From Ancylostoma caninum (Eukaryota > Nematoda > Chromadorea > Rhabditida > Ancylostomatidae): a DNA stretch of 64,000 nt. Under the pieces are notes generated by a model that was not told the origin of the DNA, ran no database searches, and saw nothing but the letters and a program-made list of their open reading frames with translations. A program made the translations under genes and the position numbers. Positions within the stretch are counted from its first letter, which is position 1, and the number at the start of each line of letters is the position of its first letter. Location: positions 310,001-374,000 of the forward strand of contig JBAJFG010000179.1 in assembly GCA_037903475.1 (NCBI GenBank), written 5' to 3'. Shown here piece after piece: positions 1 to 12,900 of this stretch.

Positions 1-148
1 AGTAGTTTAAAGCTATCCGTATAAGGATCACAAGATCCATGTCCTAATCACAGGCATTTTCACAAGTCACGAAATAAATTTCGTTTTAGTTCAAGTCCGT
101 AATCGTGCAGTCCACGTTTCTAACAATAGGAACATGTGGATTTAGCAG

Positions 149-3100
149 TTATCGAAGTTTGACTATTCCCTGAATCCAAGTAAGGTACGGAGCAACCATT
201 GTATAAATTCCTGGTTGTCCTCTTTGTGCGCATCCATCGCCCCAACTGATCACACCGGCAAGGACGTATGGTCCTAAAACGGGAAATTTTTTCGCATGTA
301 CGGGAAAGTATGCCAAAAAGGGGGTGTGCATCATCGTGTGGAGAAATGGGGCCTTACCAGTCTACCGTGATTGGTGAATTGACTGAATGTGACAATCACA
401 GTTCTTTGGTAACGCCCCATTTCTCCTCACGATGATACACCCCCCTGCCCCCCCCCCCTAAAAAAACTAACCGTTCCCATTCTGACATGCCAATGGACCA
501 CCGGAATCACCCTGGCATGAGTCGACACCTCCCTAAAAAGATTCTCAATTTGAAGTTCGATTCAAACTTAGAAAAAAAGAAGAATATGAGAATTTAAGAA
601 TATAGGGTTAGGGTAGAAACGAAGGGTAAAATTTATGAATTAGGCAGAAAAACAAAAATCGAGATCAAGACTTTCGAGAAATATTCCTTTTAGTAGTGTC
701 CATTACGTAAATATTTAATTTCTTTTTTGGCCGGCTCAATGCACGACTGTCAAATTATATCGGTACAACAGCTGCCAAGCCTTCTCGTACCCTGTTAAGC
801 GACAAACTATTTATTGTTCAATTTACCATTTAATTGTCTCAATTAAAAATCAACGCTCTAGCATTCGGTTTCTTCAAATTTCAGAACGTTTAGTGTGCAT
901 CTATCGGCAGTGGGATGAAAAGGGGCGGGCACAAATGCGTCTCTGCTAATCTGTGTTCTCTTCGCATTCGAAAGTTCTCTCGCCTTCGTAGCAGAAAAGC
1001 TATCGTAATTAAGAGAACGTGGGGATGGAACCAGAGGATTTCCTCCCGATTCTGCTCCCATTAACGACCAATGTTTATTTATATACTTCAAATTTACCTA
1101 TTTAATTCCCAATTTTTACTTATTTACTTCAAGTTTGCTTATTCATTTACCAAGGTGATTGAGGCATACTGTTACAAAGTAAATAAAAGTACACTCGAAT
1201 CATAATACAGACTTTTTTGATTGCTACGATAAATTATCCGACAATTTTTGAATGATTTCGAATGATTCGATTATTCACAAAAATCTGAAAACCATGAAAT
1301 TCTAGGCAAACGCTTACATGCAGATATCCTGCACAAAATGCCGACCGGCTCATTGACGCATATATCCGAGAAGCGTTCATGCATTCCGCTCGGTCAATTA
1401 TCGGTAGAACCGCAGCTTGAAGCCGTGATGGATATGCTGAAATACATAGGACAACTGTTGACAGTGGAGCAGATTTTGCTATGAGGACGAACTTACAGAG
1501 TCCCATGCTGCCCCATCCCGAAACAACGCATTTCCTCCCCGTTTGATAGGTGAAGTCACGTGGTGGGAGGCAAATCGGCTGAGTCCATTCGTCAAACCGA
1601 ATTCCCGGTCCGTCGACTTCAATGATTGCTAGGTCGTGAGCGAAGAGATCTGAATGACTCTTCTGCGTCCCTGAATCAGGGTCAAAATCTATAGTAAAAA
1701 ACACCTTCGTAAAGCGGGTAAAAATAGAATCGAGATACGTTGAACGTCTGTTCATGACCTTCATTGATGGTGTTGTCCCAGTCTCCCACTACAACTGTGT
1801 AGGAAGTGGGACGTCGATCCTCTCTGAAAGTTTGGGACTTCATTCTGCAAAGAAAAAAAACCGTACTTGGTTGGGAAGATTTCCTCAAAATGCCTAAGTA
1901 AGGCTTTACAACTCTTCCAGAAGATATTTTAAGTAAATCAGCAGTATCAGCAATCATTTCATGGACTTTCAACTTTTTTTTCAGATTTTCAGATCAGTCT
2001 GTAAAATTTCCAGATTTTTCTTTTGTTATTCGATTAAAGTCTCATTGCACACAGATGTTTTTTTTTTAATTTTTTGTCGGGCGTGACTTAATTCCACTAT
2101 TGTGCAAGTCTCATATGCAACAAGAACCGTCCCCAAAAATTGGTTTTCTAGAGAATCTGTGACAGTCTCTGAACAAGCTGCATACCTCGTTACTGTAGGG
2201 CACAGTAATGAGACGACCAATAGTGAACAGCCTTGAAAATTATCCAATAAATTGACATTTCGCATCCAAGAAAAGATGGACTAGGTGATGAATCTCTTGG
2301 ATTCGTTTCACTAAGGAAAAGTAGCATGTAGTCACTTTAAAAATAGAAAAATCTTAGTTAAATCCTGGTAGTGCGCAATCTATCCTCCAGCGCATATGCA
2401 GAAGGGACATAAGTTTACGGACACCAGAAACCAATGCTGGGCAGTAGTGCTCTTTTCTGTTCCGAATAGTGGAAGGTTTGGAGTATTTTTGAGTTAACAC
2501 GGGTATGTCAGAAGGTCTTTGCTTTGAAGCAGTTGGCCATTTCCAGAAATGCGGGTTGTTGTCACAGTTTTACCTGCAAAACCCATAAAAAACTCTAGGA
2601 GAGCTGAATTGTTTAGATAGTGCTTAAGGTCCAGGGAGAGTTTTCCAACAGAACCTGAACACTTCCATAAAAATGGATTATGAAAAAAAAAACATGATAT
2701 GGAAAAAACGGCTCCACACTACTCCAAACTCTTCGTTTCGGCAGTTATAGGCAATTTTTGCTAAATTTGCTTTGGAGAGATTTTTCATATTCGTTTCGTA
2801 CCTCAGAGCTGGCTTCAAAGTTGGGTACTTGCTCAGCATACCCACTTCGTCTTCAGCCCTCTCACAACCTATGGTCTGTTAGCCCAAAGATGGCACCTGA
2901 GGTGACTTTGTCTGCAATTACGACTTTGTCCGCAGAATGCATTTTGGAGGAGATTTTACCAAGTGGCAGTAGGGACACATCAGAGTGGAAGGAACCTCAC
3001 CAAATACATATCAAAAAAGTGTAAAAATTTGATTATTTGGCCGACTACGGGACGAGGTCGTAATTGCGGACAAAGTCGACCCAGGTGCCATCTTTGCGCT

Positions 3101-3947
3101 GCCAGATTGTATGTTTAATCCGCTTGATCATGCAGTGCAGTGTTTCTGGAGGAGAATGTCCTGCTGTGGTTTACATCACAACTGCCCGCCTGCGGAAATG
3201 CTTTGAACGGCATCTAGGGGGGGGGGGGAGTTTGGACGACACACAAAGGTCCAGAGGCAATTCCACTTCGGAACGTTTTCGCCTTCGCTACATTAACAAG
3301 AAACGGGATTCTGAGATCCGAATAGGACAATTTTGTTGGCAATGATCCTGATAGATAATTCCCTCAATTTGACCATTACTGGTTCTCATTCAGAGTTTTC
3401 GCAGCATTTTAACGCCGACCAGAAACTTTTGGGTCACCCTGTACAATCACGCTCATAATTATGATCAGCTTCTCATAAGGATTCTTCCCCTTCAAAATAT
3501 CAGAATGGATTGTGAGGTGAGAAAGCACCTTAGAAATAAACCTACTCGAAGCAGTGAGCAGCTGTGATGAGATGAGTCCTGTCGAGGACACTTGCTCCAC
3601 AGTGATGGGCACCAGTCTGAAAATGCACATTGCATTTCGTGAAAATGAAGATTCTCCTCTTTTGTCCGCCTGTTCTTCTTGGGTCTAGTTTCCAAAAAGT
3701 CCTATCTTCGTGTTCAATCAACTGCTCATTGAACTCTCCTCTGTTATCCATACCCCTACATCCAGCGATAAATGCACTGAACTTTGTTAAATCGTGGAAA
3801 GACGTACAGCTTTAGCTTTGACCGCAGCCGTCCATGGAAAAGCACCAGCAGCTGTCTCAAAGCCTCCGACAACGCGTGCGTAACGGACCACAATCGGATC
3901 CCGAGCCACACCGGAAACTCGGCGAAGACCGCAAGAACCAGAGACGT
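149..3947 (-). CDS. svh-1: Trypsin-like catalytic domain of the mosaic protease (7 exons)
   Basis: Exons 3947-3808, 3616-3546, 1844-1703, 1662-1497, 1436-1318, 532-472 and 273-149. The first holds a linker cysteine (SCGLR) and the activation site ARVVGGFE, so cleavage after Arg would free the Val-Val-Gly-Gly N terminus. The catalytic His is in LITAAHC, the Asp in [10 protein letters not shown] and the Ser in CQGDSGGPL. Asp in [11 protein letters not shown] sits at the chymotrypsin-189 position, predicting cleavage after Arg or Lys. The domain ends with VISWGDGC and a C-terminal helix before the stop at 149-151. The triad is complete, so the enzyme should be active, unlike HGF itself. A CCAAT-type hairpin MITE (321-445) sits inside the last intron (471-274). 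Confidence 0.92.
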
Positions 3948-6900
3948 CTCAAAAAAATGTTTGCTTCCTTGTAGTTAGGCTAAGCACCATGTTATTGGTG
4001 TCTGATCCCTACAAAGCAGCAAGTTTCTCACTCGGTTTGTTTGAATGACAGCGAATCCTCGCTCCATACTGACAGAATGTGAATCCACGAACTGAGCATC
4101 GTCCATCACAGTTCAATTGCCAGCCGAAGGAATTCAGAACTCGTGCGGCAAGAACATTAGCTGGTGTTCTGCAAAGATGCCGAGTGATTCAAAATGTGCC
4201 ATCAGATGATAAGTTCCTAGTAGCTTCTCAAAGTAGATTACCCCATATTCATGTTCCTACAGATGGTATCCGCCGGATCTTGTCCAATGTTTTGAGCACA
4301 AACAGGCTGCCACATTCCTTTAAATGACACTTGAAGGCTTCCACTGATTTCATTGCCGTCAACGAGGCGGAAGGAGAGCTCTGGAATATCGATGAAATTG
4401 CTTGTAATTCGTACTAGGGATTTTTTAATGCGAAGTTCGACGCAAAGGCATTTGTGGAGCTCAGAAACTCTGAATGAAGAAATCATGTTTTTCGATCAGA
4501 AAGAGGATGCAAGCAGTATAAATGGGTCTCTCAATAGGCAGCTCAAGAGCTGGAGTAATGGGTTTACAATAGATCACTTGGTTGAGAATTCTTAAATAAA
4601 AAACAGCAGCTATTAAGAGGACAATATAAAAAGGTGTCAGCTTGAAGGCCAATTCCGGAATAGCTTAAGAATATCGTTTGTAGATATGAAATCATCACCG
4701 AAACGGAAATGTTCCTCTTATCCTGCAGAACTCTCAGAAATATTGATTGAAAATCATGAAAATTCATTCGTCTAAAATCATGAATTTTTTCCATACATAC
4801 CAGTGGGTATGCGCTCACTAACGTTTCATTGAAATAGGACAAATCGATAAAATCATTCGATTTTTTATTCGATGTATTGCCGAATTCCCATGAAATTCTT
4901 GCTTAGTGCGCTAGACAACCCCTGCGAAAATACTTCAACTGCTCCCGAACGAAAACTTACGGAAAATCAATAAATCGATACTCGAACCGATGAATTCTGG
5001 CAAAAAGTAACATTCGATTTTGGCGCCGACGCGTTGACCAGATTAAAAAAAATGTCGTGGGGATTATCATATCCCTTAGTAGACGAGAACTACGAGCAGG
5101 GACTAATGCAGAGGTGATGAATTTCAGCTCATTGTCCCTCTCTAAGCCCCACTTGATCTCTGGATTCTTACATCATCAGTACAATAATTGAACAGTTTTA
5201 CGAGAGAGCTTTTGCTATCATAACATTTCAGTCAAGCCTTTGTGAATTTGCCGTGTTGTAGCTTATTTCATGCATTTAATGTCCTTACCATCACAATCTT
5301 CTTCGTCCGAACCGTCTTGACAGTCCTTCACTCCGTTACACAACTGCTGGCGAGACAGGCACGTTCCGTCACTGCAGACGGCTTCCGAACAAGTGGAGCA
5401 TCTGAAATTACCACTGGAATGATGTCATTATTTGTAGCGCCACATTTTTCTGCAAATTATGGAAAACCACACAAGCGTTCCAGATATTTTGGATAATTCC
5501 ATGGCGCATATTTCCGTACGGAGGCAAGTTCTATGCCGGATTGTTAGGGGTAGGGAATACCTAACATCCGAAAATCCGGTGTGGGATTTTCTGTGCATGC
5601 CTATGCTCGCAGAAAGTGACGTTATCCCTAGCGCCATTTGTCTCTTACGTATGGATAATGGGCCAGGGATCATATACCGCCTATGTGCTGGTTTTCCTAA
5701 CGTTACCCCAGAAAGTACGTAAACGGCCGGGCTATACTTTGCACATAAGGTGCTGTTATTGGACGACACCTTTGTTAGCTCATTAACTCTTACAACTCCT
5801 GAAGCTCCCTAGGATGGCTGTGAAACACCATCATGTCCTGAATTATCATGAGCGCGCCCCGTGGTGCATCAAATAAATAAATAAATAAATATAATGCTTC
5901 AGAGCCACTGGGACCCCGAAGGCAACAGAAACTTATGACAGTGGACACCTGCTCCGACCTAACTCAGTGCCATGTACATGAAAGTCTTTGTATTTTCGAA
6001 TGTGTATCAGCTTCCATACTACGTTAACACTCTAATCTGCGAATCAAACCCAAGCAAATGACAATTTTAGTGAAAGTAAGTCATTTTAGTGACTTTGACT
6101 CCCTGTTGAACAGGGCCTGACCAATACTTAACAAATATGCATTAATTTCACAAGTTGTACTTCATTTTTCTCATGATTAGATTTGTACGTAGTTTACTTC
6201 GCTACCTATTTCACTTGTGTTGCATCTTTACCATGTAGCTGTCCAGGGTACGGTCGGAGCAGACGTCCCCCAGACTGTCATTAAGTTTCTGTCCCGAAAG
6301 CAATGCTTCACATATTTTTTGTGGTAAAATAACAAAGCTGTAAGAAATCAAGGGAATTCTAGTGGACTGCGTTATAAGCGCTTTCCAAGCTTGATAACAG
6401 TAGAAACTAGTGCGATTGTTTTCTTTTTGCTTCCAGAATATTTTAAGCAAGAACCTCAAATTTCCTACTGAAATGGGGTTACTCATGTAGAAATCGAACA
6501 AGTTCAACAAGTTGCCTACTGTATCACCAACTAGAGATACATGCGTAGCAATTTCTCGATTACCATGGTGAATTAGTGGTGCTACGATCTACTCACGACT
6601 TTTATTCAATTTGTCGGCTATGATTTCAGAAGCTAATACTGCAGAAATTACTGGTAGATTAGAAAAGGAGACCTAGTATCGACAGAAAGCAACTTTCGGT
6701 AAGTATGAACACTCTAGTAGAGTGTCAGCAGAATAAAGAGCGATTTCACCGCTAGTTACTACAATTGCGAAGAAATTTCTCGTATTTTTGAGCCAAGAAT
6801 TCAATACTTCTGCCCTACTCAGAACCCCAAAAACAAGTTGCCGGCCCAGCTTTGTCCAAAAGCAACTTGCAAACAAGCTTTTAACTAGCAAATCGTTGTC

Positions 6901-9900
6901 GACAAGTTTGACGTCATCATGCCACCGAAAACCAAGTCGTCGACAAGTTTCTCTCCCGACAACTTGTCGACAAGGAAGTGCACAAACAAGCTGTCGACAA
7001 GCTTTTGGAAAAGCAAGTTTCAGATGCGATCAAATACTTGCTCGCCAAATGCTTGTCGTCAAGTTGTTTTTGGGGTTCTGAGTAGAGATACCAATTTCAG
7101 CTGGAGGTTTAACGCCTCAGATTTCTGTAATTTCTCTGAAAAGTTTCTTACACATTTTTGATTCCTTTGAGAAATTTCTTGTTCCGGAAATCTACTCGAA
7201 GAAACCTAGATAAGATGGAGGAAATAGATATTTCTATTGCTATATGGGGGAATTTGCAGCTATTTTTGTGTATACCTTTTAAGGCTAACTAAACGGGGGT
7301 TCCCGACCCGCACAGCATCCGCACAGCATGTGATCAACCATCCGACACTATCCTCGCCACTATTTATAACAAGACCGAGAGAAATAGGTGTTATTGTTAT
7401 CCATTTTACAGATCAGAGCGGTGGCATCGGTGAGTTCCTCAATTCATATGAGGCGGAGATGTGAGTGAGGTGGGGCACGCTGCTGTATCGTTGCGCAGTA
7501 GTCGTCTTTTGAGTCACTGAAGTCGTCGACGACGTCTACAACACACTCATCACAGGTATCCACACAACTAACTGGGCGACTAGCGCGCGATTATGGTCAT
7601 GCCGTTGGCAGTGTGTCCGCCCGTTGAACACGATGTGTGAGTGTGCGTTTCCATATATTTACGTACTGGATGGTAGACGAACCTCAACGGTGAACAAGGT
7701 GTAAGTGTTGTACAGCTCGCGTCACGAATACACTGCACCGACCAGCCAGATGATGATGGTGAAGCCGTCAATGAAGATGCCACCATTGCCGCCGCCGTTG
7801 CTGGACGACGAGCTCGAGCAGGATCTTCTGCTAATGCCAGTCTGGAAGCAGAACGATGGACTAGAAATCGTCTATGTGGTAGTGTCTTTCAGAAATTTTA
7901 ACCTCTGACCAAAATGCTCTTCGTTTCAACTGTTAAAACAATTTTTGGAACTACTTCCGGTATACAGAGTTTCAATACGATGTGCCAAAGTTCTCGAAAA
8001 ATCCTTGTCCTCATCCCATCATCCGTAAAGTCTCTTCTCCAACGGCAAGAGACCTGTCTACAAATTGTGAGAAACGTTCGCAATGAACCTCACCAGCCCA
8101 GCAACATTACTCTTGCGAAATACCACCAGTTTTGAAACCCACTGCCTTCCGAATGATAAGGAAAATCAAGCACCTTATCTCCGCTGCTGATTTCGCCCAT
8201 AATCTACCATTATCACGTCAGTCAAGAGAAGGAAGCGCTACAATATTAAACTTCCGGTCATGGACAGCTTTTTACGATGGCTAGGAACTTCTCCATCCAT
8301 GTAGTAAAACAAAGGAAATACCATGTCACCCTCTCAGGCCTGCTCAGGTACCATCTGTAACATCTACAGAACCATTTGAATCCTAGACAACATGATTATG
8401 TACATCATTTCATGTAGAAGTAGCAGATAAAACTTCGCTCTCAGTCCATATTTTGAAGGGAAGTTTGAGGCGGGGTCTCTACGCAATGAGGACTTCTGCC
8501 ACAGACAACTTGTGCGAGAAACATTACTTCAACATGTACCGTAAGCATGTTAAGGAATCGGTTGGCAAAGGCAAAGGGGATAAATGTGGCAGAAACCCAG
8601 CATCGTTTGGGAACCCTGTCCCAACTGTACCCGGAATCGAGGGCGCCAAGACAAGAGTTCGGCCATTCTGCAGGGGATAAGTGATAAGCATCTCTGAACA
8701 AACCTAGCCCTACAAAAATCTCGGAAGCAGTAGTTATATGGGACACCGCTCGGGAGGCGGTCCAGACGTACGCCGCGACGCGACCGCGCCGCACGCGTAT
8801 GCTTTCCAATTTCAGAGTTTTTTTTTCAAATTCAAAGCACTAAATGACATTGGTGGCCACCTTCTCATAGGTTTGTGGGTTCCGATAACATCCATCTGTC
8901 CCACACAAGCTTAGAAAAGTTGTCCACATCCATGCGGAACTGCTCATACCCTCAAAGGCTGCAGCCGCGACACGCACATAAATCGACCAATCACATACCA
9001 GCAGCGTACCTCTTGTCACGCAGCCACGTCGCCCTTAGAGGCGTTGTCCCACCTCATAATTATTTCCGAGGTTTTCAGATTTGAAAAAAAAAACTCCTGG
9101 AGCTGTGACTGCAATGGTATGCGTGGTTCCAAGCAGAACTATTGAAAAACCGTTTTTGAACTGGAATTTTCAAGGAGCTTGTGGGCGGAGCTTTGCCAGG
9201 GCTGAGGCGGGAACACGAGCTCTCTGGCTGTACTGCCAGAAGCGCAACTTCTGAGGGAATGCATACCTCTCGTATAAGTTTCTTATAATATTTTACCTAA
9301 AAGTAGAAAAGTTGCGCTCCATTTGTGACCTGCAAGCATGAAGCAGGGAGCTCGCAGTCTCGCCTTAGCTCCGTCCACAACCTCCCCAAAAATTGGGGCT
9401 CGAAAACGGGTTTTCCGGTAATTTCGCACGAAAACATGTATACCATTATGAGCAGGAGCTCCTGGAGATTCTCTTCATGTGAAAGTCTAGGAAAAGGCTC
9501 TGAGGTAAGACGGTTCTGTAAGACATTTCACTCTTTCTCCCTATTCTACATCGTAGACCTGAGACAAAACTATGCACAGTTTTTGGTACGAGAGTTGGCG
9601 AACGCGTAGCACAGTTATTATGTATTTATGAATTCGCTGCGAAACTACGGAACTAGTTGCGCAGTTAGACACATCGCTAAAATCTTAGATTACATGCAGT
9701 TGAACTAATGGCCTTTATCTAGATCCATCGAAATCGCGCCGTAACTCGTGAGGTATATGTAGATGGCGTCAAGAAGACGGCTCGCTACGCTGGCGAATTC
9801 ACGGAAGTCAACTATGAACCGTGGATAGTTTTTGTCAATCATCTGCCAATAGAAGAAGTACGTCCTAGACAATTTGTCCATTTTTGGGAATAAATGCAAG

Positions 9901-12900
9901 AGATGACCCATTTGCAGAGTGGCATTGAAGAGATGAAATGCACACAACCTGCACATCGCGGTCACAGTCCCCAGTGTGGATATCTTCCGGATGACGTGGG
10001 TTTTTCAATTACCTAAGTCGTAACTTGATCAGATGACTAGGTAAAGTCGTCCTGTGATTACAGTATGCCGGAGGATACCTTCGCAAGAACCAGGCCCTGC
10101 TCGAGAACAAACTCACTGAATTGACCGCGAAGCGTGAAGGCCAGGAATGACGTAATTAAAAGTGCTCCTTCTATTGTTAAAGAAATTTCTTAATAAAGAT
10201 GTGGTGCAAATTTGCGTACCCATATCCGAAAATCTTGCAAATTGACGTCGCATAGACGGATGAGAAGCCGTCGTCACAGACATGCGCCCAAGTGCGGTTC
10301 TTCGCCACCCGTAAAACGGCGTCTACCAACTGGAAGTGGACATCTTCTGGAATAGAGAGGTTACAGTATAGAAACACTAACGTAGCTCCAGTTCTGAGCA
10401 TAGTTAGAACCACACCGCTCTCTGCAGGAATCCTGGCAAATATATCCAGATTATTTATCTATTCATTTATGAATACACTCAAGGTGCGCAGCCAGAAAAA
10501 GGCATGATGCATTATGAAACAGAGCTAGATAAATGAAGATGAAAGAAGAGGCGAGGACATTCCGAATAAAAATGTCTGCAATGACAGATAACTAGTTTAA
10601 GCAGAAAAAAAAACTTCTTTTTGTTCGCAGACTAGATCCCTTCCAGAGTTGCGAAGATTTTTTTAAATAATCAAACTGACTTCTGCCACAGACACCCTGT
10701 GCAAGAAACATTACCTCAGCATGTACGATAAGTTAGTGCCTTAGTTGTTCATATATAAGAACAGCGGTTAAAAAGAAGACGGGAGAAATTCACAAGTCCA
10801 CTGGTCACCTCAGAAAATCAAAACTCCACTTACCACCTCGTCACTAGCTCAGTTGCACTTTCAACCGCAATATTCTGGACATGGAACGTTGTACCCGGGG
10901 AGGGTAGAGCGGCCAAGCTCTGTGATTGGGCATTTGGATGAATTAGCCAATCGCAGAGCTTAGTTGCACTGTGTCTTCCCAGATAGAACTCCCCACAGTT
11001 CATCATTCCACTTTTAGGATATTAAAACCACAAACTGCGATTCGCTGAGCTTTCGCTCAAGTGTACGGTACTACACAGTGGACATGTTGGACATGACCAC
11101 CGTAACCGTTTCGAAACTGCAATTGTACAGTACTCCCACTTCTGTAGGACCGTGGCGGAAGCAGAAAGTGGGCGGGGTGTGGGCGTGGGAAAAAGTGAAG
11201 TCTCCGCCGTTTTGGGGATCCAGACAGAAAATGAAATTAATAAGAATATTATTTACAATGATAAATAATTGATAAAAATTACATCGAAAATAATAATAAA
11301 AATAAACAATCAAGAATAAACTAATACAAGATTTTTATTTGTATTGTAAAGCAATTTCGAAAATTTGGCGACCCATTCTCGGGGGGGGGGGGGGTGTACG
11401 GTTACATTATAGCTCACACAGTATCCTATCGCTAAATGTCACGCTGAGATTACCGTACACAACAGTGTTTGAAGCTAATCACAACTGGTCGCTAAGCACC
11501 CAAATTGGCCGCTGCGAAAGCACCCAAATTTCAGTAGTCGAAGCCCGTGCGCAGGCATCTTGTTACCTATTTGGACAGGTTAAAACAGGAACTAGGATGA
11601 TTAGACGAGAACGGAACTGCTGATTCGAATGAAATGGGTGGATGCGCAGACAACAAGAGCGCTGCGTTGCATGTAGTGCATATACCGCATGCGAGCTGGC
11701 TTCCAAAACTGGAGTTCCCTATGTGTAAGGGAACCGTGGAAGCGGTAACTTACTTGTAGAGAATCGTTTCCTATAATATTGACTTGTAAGCTTCACGGCA
11801 AGATTACTGCTGACTTCGGAGCTGTCCGTGAGCAAGCACGTCTGAAAAAAAACACCCGAGCATATAGTTGGTAGGCATTGTTTTCATGCGAGAACTGGTC
11901 CCCAACAGAGTGCTGCTTGCACCTAACGAGGATTTCAGCATTGGAACGTTAGTTGCTAAGAGTTTTTCGAAAATCAGGGAAAGAAAATTCCGAAGATATA
12001 AAGACATCAATGTATCAATTCAATTCGTGTTCAGTTTCAACGAGCGAGCAAGATTATCGAATACAGTTGCAATCCTACAGTATCGAATACCGTACCTGCG
12101 TCTGAGGTTCGTAAGAGAATGCCTCGCAAAGCAGTGCACTTTCGTTACAACGTCGAGCACACTAGAATTAATAATTAAACATCTATTCATTCAATGTACT
12201 AGTCACCTCCTAAGGGTGTGGCGCGTTAAACCTGAAAAGGGGGTGCGGCCAAGCCCTACGACTGGTCAGTTCACCCAATCGGCCAATTGCAGGGCCCGTC
12301 AGCACCGCCCAGTCCAGGTATAACGCTTCACATCCCCTCCTAAGTAAGGCGGCCTCAGTGATTCTGTGCAAATCTGCGTAAAATGCAACGTACCCCTTGC
12401 ACGTGCGGTATATATGTCCAAATTTCAGTTATTCTGTCAGCAATTTTCAGCGTTCCAACCAATTCAAACTGTTGCAGATAATCTTCTGGAATAAAATACT
12501 TCTGATATCGACCAGTGGATAGAACTTCTAGGAATCACCCACCGCAGCCCTCTTCGTCACTAGCATCGTTGCAGTCGGGCTCGTAGTCACAGCGGAAGTC
12601 ATCTGGGAGGCATTTGCCTGTGTCACGGCATGCAAAGAATGTCGGCCCGCATTTCGAGGACGCTGTAAGAGGAATTTGCTGGAATACGGTCTGGAAATAT
12701 CTCCCTGTGCAAGAAAATGGGAATTTCCGATGGAAAGGAAAATGAAGGGTTGTTCCAGCTCTTTTTTGGGGTAGGCTACCCACGTGAAACAATCTGTGGT
12801 GGCTGTTTTTTCAAAGCACCACTGGGACGGACACACCCTTTTGTAAAACGTCTATAGCGCCTAAAATGAGTACATATTCACCTACATAGGTCAGCCTTCA

